This document shows positions 54,165 through 61,690 of a stretch of 64,000 nt of DNA, piece by piece. Each line of letters begins with the position of its first letter. Position 1 is the first letter of the stretch. The notes under the pieces were generated by a model. That model saw only the letters and a program-made list of their open reading frames with translations. It made no database searches and was not told where the DNA came from. The stretch spans positions 3,463,367 to 3,527,366 of the forward strand of contig NZ_CP031320.1 in NCBI RefSeq assembly GCF_003355155.1. The letters run 5' to 3'. Origin of the DNA: Streptomyces armeniacus. Its GTDB lineage: Bacteria > Actinomycetota > Actinomycetes > Streptomycetales > Streptomycetaceae. The position numbers and the translations under genes are program-made.

Positions 54165-54764
54165 ATGTCGGAGAACAAGCCCGCCCTCGACCTGACCGCA
54201 CAGGCCGAGGAGTTGAAGACGGTGCTGCGCGGGATCGGCGACGACCAGCTGACCCGGCCCACCCCCTGCGAGGACTACGTGGTGGGGGACCTGCTCGAGC
54301 ACGTGATGGGGCTGACGGTCGCCTTCCGGATGGCGGCCGAGAAGTCGTACGGCGAGTCGCCCGCCGGTCCGCCCCCGCCCGGGTCGGCCGACCGGCTGGA
54401 CCCGGAGTGGCGGCGCCTGCTGCCCGAACGGCTCGACGCGCTGGCCGAGGCATGGAAGGAGCCCGCCGCCTGGACGGGCGAGGCCCAGGCGGGCGGCGTG
54501 ACCATGCCGGCCGAGGTGTGCGCGCTGGTCGCAGCGGACGAACTGCTCATCCACGGCTGGGACCTGGCCCGCGCCACCGGGCAGCCGTACGCGGGCGACC
54601 CGGCCCTCACCGGGGCCGTGTTCGAGTTCCTGCGGCAGTCCGCCGAGGAGTCCGGCGAGGGAGAAGGCCTGTTCGGCCCGCCGGTCCCCGTTCCGTCCGA
54701 CGCGCCCCTGCTCGACCGCGCCGTCGGCCTCAGCGGCCGCGACCCCGGCTGGTCCGCCCGGTAG
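54165..54764 (+). CDS. TIGR03086/maleylpyruvate isomerase-like metal-binding protein
   Basis: 199 residues of the DinB/MDMPI four-helix family. Features: [20 protein letters not shown] near residue 30-50 (a metal-ligand His in LLEHV), [17 protein letters not shown] (second and third ligands), and [27 protein letters not shown] as the usual C-terminal signature. Homologues handle mycothiol-dependent chemistry or are uncharacterised. ATG 54165 has a GGAG site. Its end meets the truncated cysN on the opposite strand. Confidence 0.9.
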   Translation: MSENKPALDLTAQAEELKTVLRGIGDDQLTRPTPCEDYVVGDLLEHVMGLTVAFRMAAEKSYGESPAGPPPPGSADRLDPEWRRLLPERLDALAEAWKEPAAWTGEAQAGGVTMPAEVCALVAADELLIHGWDLARATGQPYAGDPALTGAVFEFLRQSAEESGEGEGLFGPPVPVPSDAPLLDRAVGLSGRDPGWSAR

Positions 54765-55017
54765 ACCCGGCCCCGGCCGTTATGCAACTCTGACGATGCC
54801 GACGAAGGCCTCGGGTGAGCGCCGGGGGTCGGCGGGAGCCATCGACGCGTTCGACGGCTTCGAGCTGGTCGCTGAGGACCGACTTGGAGTCGTGCAGCAG
54901 CCTGCCCACGAGCGTGGACTTCCCGTCGTCCACACTCCCGGCCGTGGCGAAACGCAGCAGCGAAGTCGCGGCAGGCGGTATGCCGTCCTCCGCGTCGGGG
55001 ATCACGGGCGTGCTCAT
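54730..55017 (-). pseudogene. cysN: Truncated sulfate adenylyltransferase large subunit (cysN remnant)
   Basis: Only the first 50-odd residues match Cys[21 protein letters not shown], then [20 protein letters not shown] with the Walker A loop. After EAVER the sequence loses similarity and runs through the end of the convergent gene. Full CysN is about 430-480 residues, so the GTPase and ATP-sulfurylase functions are gone. In the +1 frame the stretch down to a TAA at 54780 reads [11 protein letters not shown], possibly the tail of another gene joined by deletion. Start 2 bp after cysD. Confidence 0.8.
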
Positions 55018-55019
55018 CG

Positions 55020-56054
55020 TCAGAAGTACCCTTCGCGCTTGCGGTCTTCCATCGCGGCCTCGGAGAGCTTGTCGTCCGCGCGGCTCGCGCCCCGTTCGGT
55101 CACCCGGGAGAGCATGATCTCCGCCACGACCTTCTCCACGGTGTCGGCGTCCGAGTCGACGGCGCCGGTGCAGGACATGTCACCGACGGTGCGGTAGCGC
55201 ACCTGGCGGGTCTCCAGCGTCTCGCCGTCCTTGGCTCCGCCCCACTCCCCCGGTGCCAGCCACATGCCGGCGCGGCGGAAGACCTCACGCCGGTGGGCGT
55301 AGTAGATGGCGGGGAGTTCGATCTCCTCGCGGGCGATGTACTGCCACACGTCCAGCTCCGTCCAGTTGGACAGCGGGAAGACGCGGACGTGCTCGCCCGG
55401 CGAGTGGCGGCCGTTGTAGAGCTGCCACAACTCGGGGCGCTGCCGCCGCGGGTTCCAGCCGCCGAACTCGTCGCGCGGCGAGAACACCCGCTCCTTGGCG
55501 CGCGCCTTCTCCTCGTCGCGGCGTCCGCCGCCGAACACGGCGTCGAAGCGGTTGCCGGAGATCGCGTCCAGCAGGGGGACGGTCTGCAGCGGGTTGCGGG
55601 TGCCGTCGGGGCGTTCGCGCAACCGCCCGTCGTCGAGGTAGTCCTGCACCGAGGCCACGTACAGCCGCAGGCCGTGCTCGGCGGTCACCGCGTCGCGGTA
55701 CTTCAGCACCTCGGGGAAGTTGTGGCCGGTGTCCACGTGCAGCAGCCCGAACGGCAGCCGCGCCGGCGCGAACGCCTTCAGCGCCACGTGCAGCATGACG
55801 ATCGAGTCCTTGCCACCGGAGAAAAGCAGCACCGGACGCTCGAACTCCCCCGCGACCTCGCGGAAGATGTGCACGGCCTCCGACTCGAGCGCGTCGAGGT
55901 GCGACAGCGCGTACGGGCTGCCGTCGGGCGCCCCGTCGTACGGGCTGCCGTCCCGCGCGACGTCGTACGCCCCGCCGCTCCGCGCACTCCCGCTCCGCGC
56001 ACTCCCGTCCTGCGGGCCGTCGTTCGCCGTGCGCGCCGTCGATGCCGTGGTCAC
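55020..56054 (-). CDS. cysD: Sulfate adenylyltransferase small subunit
   Basis: 344 residues. A PP-loop enzyme that makes adenosine 5'-phosphosulfate from sulfate and ATP together with CysN. Visible: [13 protein letters not shown] (PP-loop), [42 protein letters not shown] and the C-terminal [20 protein letters not shown]. The first 45 residues are an unusual repetitive extension ([25 protein letters not shown]). GTG 56054 overlaps cysC in a GTGA junction. Its partner cysN is truncated. Confidence 0.93.
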   Translation of the reverse strand: MTTASTARTANDGPQDGSARSGSARSGGAYDVARDGSPYDGAPDGSPYALSHLDALESEAVHIFREVAGEFERPVLLFSGGKDSIVMLHVALKAFAPARLPFGLLHVDTGHNFPEVLKYRDAVTAEHGLRLYVASVQDYLDDGRLRERPDGTRNPLQTVPLLDAISGNRFDAVFGGGRRDEEKARAKERVFSPRDEFGGWNPRRQRPELWQLYNGRHSPGEHVRVFPLSNWTELDVWQYIAREEIELPAIYYAHRREVFRRAGMWLAPGEWGGAKDGETLETRQVRYRTVGDMSCTGAVDSDADTVEKVVAEIMLSRVTERGASRADDKLSEAAMEDRKREGYF

Positions 56055-56602
56055 GCCAGTCCCCTCTCGGTGAGCAGCGCGTGCAGCGCCGCCGTGGACT
56101 CCCCGACGCTCTGCCGGTGCGCCTCGACGCGCAGCTCCGGGTGTGCGGGGATCTCGTACGGGTCGTCCACGCCGGTCAGCCCGGACAGATCGCCCGCGGC
56201 CTGCTTCGCGTACAGCCCCTTCACGTCGCGCTCCGAGCACACGTCCACGGGCGTCGCGACGTGCACCTCGAGGTAGCCGGTGCCCGCCGCCTCGTGCCGC
56301 TTGCGTACGGCCTCGCGGCTGTGCGCGTACGGCGCGATGACCGGCACCAGCACCAGTACGCCGTGGGAGGCGAGGAGTTGGGCGACGAAGCCGATCCGCC
56401 GCACGTTGGTGTCGCGGTCCTCGGCGGAGAAGCCCAGCCCGGCGGAGAGGAACGTGCGGATCTCGTCGCCGTCCAGTACCTCCGTACGGCGGCCCTCGGC
56501 GGTGAGCCGGTCGGCCAGCGCCCGCGCGAGCGTCGTCTTGCCGGCGCTGGGCAGCCCTGTCAGCCAGACGGTGGCGCCGGCGGGGGTGGTGCGGACGTTC
56601 AC
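56051..56602 (-). CDS. cysC: Adenylylsulfate kinase
   Basis: 183 residues. It phosphorylates APS to PAPS, the sulfate donor for sulfotransferases or reduction. Motifs: WLTGLPSAGKTTLARALA (P-loop), VLDGDEIR, FSAEDRDTNVRRIGFVAQLL, and VIAPYAHSREAVRKRHE. GTG 56602 has GGAGG upstream. Coupled to cysD by a 4-bp overlap. No cysH or sulfotransferase gene is beside it. Confidence 0.95.
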   Translation of the reverse strand: MNVRTTPAGATVWLTGLPSAGKTTLARALADRLTAEGRRTEVLDGDEIRTFLSAGLGFSAEDRDTNVRRIGFVAQLLASHGVLVLVPVIAPYAHSREAVRKRHEAAGTGYLEVHVATPVDVCSERDVKGLYAKQAAGDLSGLTGVDDPYEIPAHPELRVEAHRQSVGESTAALHALLTERGLA

Positions 56603-56628
56603 TCAAGCCTCCGTTGCGGGTCCGGGCT

Positions 56629-57189
56629 TCACACCGCGTCGCGGCCCGTTGCCGTCAACAGCCCGGCGTCCGCAGGCAGCCGGACGTGGTCGGGGTGGAA
56701 CTTCTCGAGTACGTAGAGCCGTACGCCGTCGTCGCAGGCGATCACGGACTCCTTGTACGCGCACGGGCGGCCCGCCTCGTCATCCGGCTCATCGCCCGCC
56801 TCGTCGCCCGGCCACTCGGTCACTCCGTACGAGAGCACCTCGCGGTGCTGCCGGGTGCTCGCCTCGTGGAGCCGCTTGCCGAGCGGCGCGGTGTCGCTCG
56901 CCGAACCCGACCAGCCGCTGGGGGGAGCGGCGAAGACGACCAGGTTCATGCTGGCGGGCGCGCCGTCGGGGGCGACGAGCGTGGACTTCCGTTCGACGAC
57001 GGGATCGCCGGGACTGAGCCCCAGCGCGGACACGGCCCGTTCGGGCAACTCCTCTACGGGGACGTCCTGCTGGGACGCGACGAGCACGGCAAGCGGGCAG
57101 TCGAGCAGCGCCTCGAGCAGGATCGTGGTGGAGCCGTCGCTGCACAGCAGCATGCGCGTGACGCCCGCGTCCACGGATACCTGCGGCAT
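56629..57189 (-). CDS. Chorismate lyase-like protein (UbiC/DUF98 type), tentative
   Basis: 186 residues. I see a pattern like chorismate pyruvate-lyases: an N-terminal RMLLCSDGSTTILLEALLD, a middle SALGLSPGDPVVERKSTLVA with a conserved Arg, and TAPLGKRLHEASTRQHREVL resembling the PLG-x-L and R motifs. These are weak matches recalled from the family, not a computed search. If right, it would make 4-hydroxybenzoate (or a related acid) from chorismate. It starts the operon with cysC-cysD, 26 bp upstream of cysC, behind a PimM-type box. Confidence 0.5.
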   Translation of the reverse strand: MPQVSVDAGVTRMLLCSDGSTTILLEALLDCPLAVLVASQQDVPVEELPERAVSALGLSPGDPVVERKSTLVAPDGAPASMNLVVFAAPPSGWSGSASDTAPLGKRLHEASTRQHREVLSYGVTEWPGDEAGDEPDDEAGRPCAYKESVIACDDGVRLYVLEKFHPDHVRLPADAGLLTATGRDAV

Positions 57190-57543
57190 GACTCCGGTTG
57201 ACCCCGTCCCTGTCGACTGTGACGCGTCCCCCGGGCTGCGCCGGGGAGACCCTTACCCTGCCCCCGGCGCATGGCGCCAGGCTCCGACTCGGGAGCACCG
57301 GCCGGCCGGTGGCGGCGCCGGTGAGGAACCCTCATCTTCCAGTGCGCGCGTTTGGGGAATTCCCCACAACCACGGTGGGTTTGGCGGGCGGAGCCGTACG
57401 GCGTGACCGTAGGACGCGCGGGCTCCGTACGGCGTGACCGTACGGAGGGCTCCGTACGGCGCGCAGGCTCCCGTACGGCGCGGGCCCGGGCCGGCCGCCC
57501 GGTCAGGGGCGGGGGCGCCGGGCCGGCACCCGTGTGCGGGAAC
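57190..57543. promoter_or_regulatory. 354-bp regulatory gap upstream of the chorismate lyase-like operon
   Basis: It holds no gene. It contains a PimM-type box (57352-57367), a palindrome TGAGG-AAC-CCTCA at 57322-57334, and a cluster of CGTACGG repeats at 57394-57480. CCGTACGGCGTGACCGTA is directly repeated at 57394 and 57425. The cluster lies just past the LuxR stop and may act as its terminator. Confidence 0.55.
57352..57367. promoter_or_regulatory. PimM-type regulator box
   Basis: TTGGGGAATTCCCCAC matches the published PimM consensus CTVGGGAWWTCCCBAG at 14 of 16 positions by hand alignment. The core TGGGGAATTCCCCA is a perfect 14-bp palindrome. It lies 163 bp upstream of the chorismate lyase-like gene and next to the PimM-type regulator gene. 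Confidence 0.75.
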
Positions 57544-58140
57544 CTACTTGGCGTCCTTCACGAAGTCCGGGAGCACCCGGGGCGGCCAGCTGCCGACCGT
57601 GAGCATCCCCATCGAGTGGGCGCGGGCGACCAGCGCCGCGCGGTTCGGCACCTTCATGCGCCGCAGCATCAGGCCCACGTGGTACTCGACGCCCTGCCGG
57701 CTGAGGTAGAGCCGCGCGGCGAGCTGCACCGTGGACGAGCCGCTGGCGACGCCCTCGAGTATCCGTGCGTCCAGGTGCGAGAAGACGGCTTTGCTGCGGC
57801 GGGCCGGCTGCGGGGCCGTCTCCGGCACGTCCACGGGCGCGTCGTCCGGGCGCAGGATCATCACGCAGGACAGGGAGTTGCCCACGCTCTGCACGGCGAC
57901 GCCGGTCATCTCCGCGGAGAAGACCTTGTCGCCCTCGCGCAGGCCCACCACGCGCTCGGCGAAGTGCGTACGGCGGCCGTCGGCGAGCCGGGCGAAGTGC
58001 CGGTCGAGCATCTGGGGCGCGCTGGGGTGCAGCAGGTCGTACACGTTGCGGCCGAAGATGTCGGAGGAGCTGCCGCCGAACTGCCGCAGGAAGGCGGCGT
58101 CGGCCGCCACCACGGTGAGGGAGGAGTCAAGGCTCGCCAT
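57544..58140 (-). CDS. PAS-LuxR regulator of the PimM family, orphan
   Basis: 198 residues. An N-terminal PAS domain (RQFGGSSSDIFGRNVYDLLHP; RHFARLADGRRTHFAERVVG; AEMTGVAVQSVGN) is followed by a LuxR HTH (LDARILEGVASGSSTVQLAA, RLYLSRQGVEYHVGLMLRRM, VPNRAALVARAHSMGMLTVG). Length, order and many residues fit the PAS-LuxR regulators of polyene macrolide clusters (PimM, PteF, AmphRIV). No polyketide genes are in this window. ATG 58140 gives the family start MASLD. It is expected to activate promoters with the box seen at 57352. Confidence 0.9.
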   Translation of the reverse strand: MASLDSSLTVVAADAAFLRQFGGSSSDIFGRNVYDLLHPSAPQMLDRHFARLADGRRTHFAERVVGLREGDKVFSAEMTGVAVQSVGNSLSCVMILRPDDAPVDVPETAPQPARRSKAVFSHLDARILEGVASGSSTVQLAARLYLSRQGVEYHVGLMLRRMKVPNRAALVARAHSMGMLTVGSWPPRVLPDFVKDAK

Positions 58141-58493
58141 GCATGTCCGCTGTTGCCCGTTCGGGCGGCGGAGTTCAGGCGCCGGCTCTTTGGTTCGCTG
58201 GGGAGTCAAGGGGATCAGTGCCTTTCTCTCACAACACACGGTGAAACCGTCCCCCGATTCCCCATGTGTTCGCACCGTCTCCCTCCGTTACCGAAGGGGG
58301 GCGTCGTTTATCGCGATCGGCCCACTTGGTCATTGCGGATACACGTAACCGAGCGGGGATCCGGAATGCGGACTCCGGTCTCCGCTGTACGCGAAAGATC
58401 GATAGATGGGCGCCACCTGGGCCGAGGTGGGGGAACCCGGAATTTACAGCTCGTCAATAGGTGCGAACGCGTAGCACCGTAACTCTCAATTAA

Positions 58494-58838
58494 TTACTGC
58501 GTTACCCCCGTGTTGCAGAATGACTGCCGTGTTACGTGCTCGCGATGGAGCGGAGCGGTCGCTCCGTTGCCGGAGCCGATAACCATGCCGACGCGTACGC
58601 GATCCACCCCAGCGGCACCGGAGTTGAGCGGCACCGGGGCCGTGGTGTGAGCGGCCGCCGCGAGGGCGGACCGCACGGGGCGGAGCGGAAGGTCGGAGAC
58701 CTGGAAGCGGGCGTTCGTACGGCCTTCACCGGTGCGGGCGGCAACCGGAGACAGCCTGAACTGGTCGGCTGAGCGACACGCGGGGAAGACCCTGAGGCCG
58801 AGTGCGCCGACGATCCGGAGTTGTACGTTCCGGCTCAT
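58494..58838 (-). pseudogene. Strong-start ORF, possible SARP remnant
   Basis: ATG 58838 is preceded by GGAGGGGGAGG at ideal spacing. The first residues, MSRNVQLRIVGALGLRV, loosely resemble the start of SARP/AfsR-type regulators (basic, then beta-strand 'I-G-L-V'). The remaining 100 residues resemble nothing and have poor codon character. It may be a decayed or truncated activator gene, or a fortuitous ORF. Low certainty. Confidence 0.25.
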
Positions 58839-58946
58839 CAACCTCCCCCTCCGGTTGCCCCTGAACAGCCGTAGTGGGAAACCTGTCACAAGTCCTAAGT
58901 GATAGTCAAGTCAGAGCAGTCACAGCTTGACAATACCCTCCCCTGA

Positions 58947-58963
58947 ACTGGGAATTCACCAGT
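58947..58963. promoter_or_regulatory. Weaker PimM-like palindrome
   Basis: ACTGGGAATTCACCAGT has ACTGG/CCAGT arms around GAATTCA-type core. Aligned to the PimM consensus it matches 12 of 16. It lies about 110 bp upstream of the strong-start ORF at 58494-58838. Confidence 0.4.
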
Positions 58964-59101
58964 CAAGTTGAGTTATCAAATTGCACTGAGGGGTGACTCC
59001 GAGGGGTATCGGCATGTCCCGCGCAAGAAGATCAAGCGTACGTTCCGCTCTGACCCCCGTCGGTAGTGTGACAAGCACACTGACACAAGCCGCCGCAACG
59101 A

Positions 59102-60301
59102 TCAGTTCGGCAGCATCGCCGTACCGCCGGAGGACTCCCATCCGGCGATCGCGAGCGCGCGGTAAGTGGCGTACGCCGCCGCCGGATCGGCGCTGTCGAC
59201 CCACGGGACCGCGCCCACGTAACCGTCCACCACCTGCAGCGCGTCCAGCGCCTCCGCGTACCGCTCGGCCCGCACCAGGAACCACACCAGCAGATGCAGC
59301 ACGTGCGGCCGCACCGGGTGGTCGCCCTCGGCCTGGTCGACGGCGAACTCCGCGGCCTCGATGGCCGTTTCGATCTCCGCGCTCTGATACAGCCCGCGCA
59401 CCACGTTCACCTCGGGCAGATGCTCCAGCACCGCGAACAGCGGGAGCGCGGGCAGCAGCGTGCCCTCCGGCGCGTGCGCCGCGGCCGTACGCGCGAACGC
59501 GTCCGCGTCCTCCTTCGATCCGCTCCAACGCGCCGACCAGTACGGCAACGCGGCCAGATGCGCGCCCATGTGGTGCGGCGCGCGCCGGGTCACCTCGGAC
59601 CAGAGCGCCTCGAAGTCGGCCCTCCGGTAGCTCAGCGCGCGGCCCACGTGCAGCTCCGTCACGTACGGGGTGGGGTCGGCCGGTGCCAGCTCCACCGCGT
59701 CGCGGCAGACCGTACGGGCCTCCTCCAGGATGATGCGGTGGTCCGCCGAGCCGGTGTCGGCCATCGCCTGCCACACCAGGAACTGCGCGTACACCTGCGC
59801 GCCCCCCGGATCCGCCGGGCGCTCCGCGCGCCACGCCCGCAGCCAGCCCGCGTCCCGCACGGCGTGCGCCTTGCTGAACGAGATGCCCGCCCCGTCACCG
59901 GCGCCCGCCGCACCCGCCGCCGCGTCCTCCGGGTGCGCGGCGTCCTCCGCCGCCTCCCGCGCCCGCGCCTCCGCCAGCTCCAGCGCCGCCGCACCCGCGA
60001 TCGACAGCACGCGCTGCCAGCGCAGCTCCCACTCGTCGCCGGTCAGCGCGAGCAGCCGGGCGACCGGCTCCCAGTCCTGCGTCCGCTGGGTCTCCTCCAG
60101 CGCGTCGACCAGGTGCTGGTCGGGGCCCGGCAGCCGTACGTCGAGCTGCTCGACGGGCACGAAACCGTAACCCCCCGCGGGCGACGCCGCCTGCGCCAGC
60201 CCGTGCGCCCCCTGCCGCGCCAGCCGGCGCCGGCGCAGCGCGGGTGCCACCAGGACACCGAAGATGGCGGTGAGTGCGATCAGCAGCAGCAGGGCTTCCA
60301 T
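59102..60301 (-). CDS. Membrane-anchored helical-repeat protein
   Basis: 399 residues. One N-terminal transmembrane helix (LLLLIALTAIFGVLVAPALR) is followed by a cytoplasmic, mostly helical body with TPR-like repeats (DQHLVDALEETQRTQDWEPV; EEARTVCRDAVELAPADP; VLHLLVWFLVRAERYAEALDAL). LHVGRALSYRRADFEALWSE is a conserved-looking segment. An acidic Ala-rich linker lies near residues 115-140. Function unknown; probably a scaffold. It is divergent from metB. Confidence 0.8.
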   Translation of the reverse strand: MEALLLLIALTAIFGVLVAPALRRRRLARQGAHGLAQAASPAGGYGFVPVEQLDVRLPGPDQHLVDALEETQRTQDWEPVARLLALTGDEWELRWQRVLSIAGAAALELAEARAREAAEDAAHPEDAAAGAAGAGDGAGISFSKAHAVRDAGWLRAWRAERPADPGGAQVYAQFLVWQAMADTGSADHRIILEEARTVCRDAVELAPADPTPYVTELHVGRALSYRRADFEALWSEVTRRAPHHMGAHLAALPYWSARWSGSKEDADAFARTAAAHAPEGTLLPALPLFAVLEHLPEVNVVRGLYQSAEIETAIEAAEFAVDQAEGDHPVRPHVLHLLVWFLVRAERYAEALDALQVVDGYVGAVPWVDSADPAAAYATYRALAIAGWESSGGTAMLPN

Positions 60302-60406
60302 GGCGGCGGACTCTCCGGGACAGGGATCGGCAGGGGCGGCGCGCCCTCGACACGTTCTGGTTCATGCTCGGCTCGCCTCCACCGTACGGCCCATTACGGT
60401 GGCGGC

Positions 60407-61561
60407 ATGAACGAGCAGAGCTTCCCGCAGAGCTTCGAGACCCGCGCCATCCACGCCGGGCAGCCCGCCGACGCCGCCACCGGCGCGGTCGTGACACCCA
60501 TCTACCAGGTGTCCACATACAAGCAGGACGGTGTCGGCGGCCTCCGCGGCGGCTACGAGTACAGCCGCTCGGGCAACCCGACCCGTACCGCCCTGGAGGA
60601 GAACCTGGCCGCGCTGGAGGGCGGCCGCCGCGGGCTCGCCTTCGCGTCCGGACTGGCCGCCGAGGACTGCCTGCTGCGTACGCTGCTTCGGCCCGGCGAT
60701 CACGTGGTGATCCCCAACGACGCGTACGGCGGCACGTTCCGGCTGTTCGCGCGGGTCGTCGAGCAGTGGGGCGTCGAGTGGTCCGTCGCGGACACCTCCG
60801 ACCCGGCGTCGGTACGGGCGGCGCTGCGCGACCGTACGAAGGCGATCTGGGTCGAGACCCCATCCAACCCGCTGCTCGGCATCACCGACATCGCCGCGCT
60901 CGCGGACATCGCCCGTACGGCAGGGGTGCGGCTCGTCGTCGACAACACCTTCGCCAGCCCCTACCTCCAGCAGCCCCTCGCGCTGGGCGCGGACGTCGTC
61001 GTGCACTCGACGACGAAGTACATGGGCGGCCACTCCGACGTCGTCGGCGGCGCCCTGGTGACCTCCGACGCCGAACTCGGCGAGCAGCTGGCCTTCCACC
61101 AGAACGCGATGGGCGCGGTGGCGGGGCCGTTCGACTGCTGGCTGGTGATGCGCGGCATCAAGACCCTGGCCGTACGGATGGACCGGCACAGCGCGAACGC
61201 CGCCCGCATCGTGGACCTCCTCACCGGCCACCCCTCGGTCACCCAGGTCTACTACCCGGGCCTGCCCTCGCACCCCGGGCACGAGGTCGCGGCGAAGCAG
61301 ATGCGGGCGTTCGGCGGGATGGTGTCGTTCCGGGTCGCGGGCGGCGAGGAGGCGGCCGTACGGGTCTGCGACCGGGCGCGGCTGTTCACGCTGGGCGAGT
61401 CGCTGGGCGGCGTCGAGTCGCTGATCGAGCACCCGGGGCTGATGACGCACGCGTCGGTGAGCGGCTCGGCGCTGGAGGTTCCGGCCGACCTGGTACGGCT
61501 GTCGGTCGGCATCGAGGCGGCGGACGACCTGCTCACCGACCTGACCACAGCCCTCGGCTGA
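60407..61561 (+). CDS. metB: Cystathionine gamma-synthase
   Basis: 384 residues. A PLP enzyme: O-acetyl/succinylhomoserine + cysteine to cystathionine. Motifs: TRAIHAGQPADAATGAVVTPIYQVSTY at the N-terminus, YEYSRSGNPTRTALE, FASGLAAEDCLL, DNTFASPYLQQPL, and the PLP lysine in VVHSTTKYMGGHSDVVGG. LGGVESLIEHPGLMTHASV is the C-terminal substrate loop. ATG 60407 matches homologues. It is a closer match to canonical MetB than the paralogue at 10569. Confidence 0.94.
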   Translation: MNEQSFPQSFETRAIHAGQPADAATGAVVTPIYQVSTYKQDGVGGLRGGYEYSRSGNPTRTALEENLAALEGGRRGLAFASGLAAEDCLLRTLLRPGDHVVIPNDAYGGTFRLFARVVEQWGVEWSVADTSDPASVRAALRDRTKAIWVETPSNPLLGITDIAALADIARTAGVRLVVDNTFASPYLQQPLALGADVVVHSTTKYMGGHSDVVGGALVTSDAELGEQLAFHQNAMGAVAGPFDCWLVMRGIKTLAVRMDRHSANAARIVDLLTGHPSVTQVYYPGLPSHPGHEVAAKQMRAFGGMVSFRVAGGEEAAVRVCDRARLFTLGESLGGVESLIEHPGLMTHASVSGSALEVPADLVRLSVGIEAADDLLTDLTTALG

Positions 61562-61690
61562 CCGCCATCCCAAGCCGGTCGGGCTCACGTGGCAGGGCCG
61601 GGCTCAAGTCGCAGGCCTGTGGACGGTGCCGTAAACGCCGCCGTACGGTACCGAAAAGGCCGGAGAGCCGGAGAAGGGGAGCCAGACCAC

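Larger units (their letters stand above)
58141..59101. other. 961-bp gene-poor, less GC-rich region
   Basis: It lies between the PAS-LuxR gene and the next minus-strand gene. It has AT-rich stretches (around 58480-58500 and 58870-58990) and a perfect palindrome CGGAGCG-GT-CGCTCCG at 58551-58566. A weaker PimM-like site lies at 58947-58963. An ORF at 58494-58838 has an excellent ribosome site but no similarity beyond its first residues. Direct AAGT-type repeats occur near 58890-58915. It looks like a regulatory or scar region. Confidence 0.5.

Noticed and set aside
58993..59733. Plus-strand ORF starting near 59014 with a GAGGGG site
   Set aside because: It runs antisense through the 59102-60301 gene and its product is Pro/Arg-rich without a domain. 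The ribosome site is probably chance.
60043..60863. Minus-strand ORF upstream of the helical-repeat gene
   Set aside because: It overlaps metB in antisense and has no codon or domain support.
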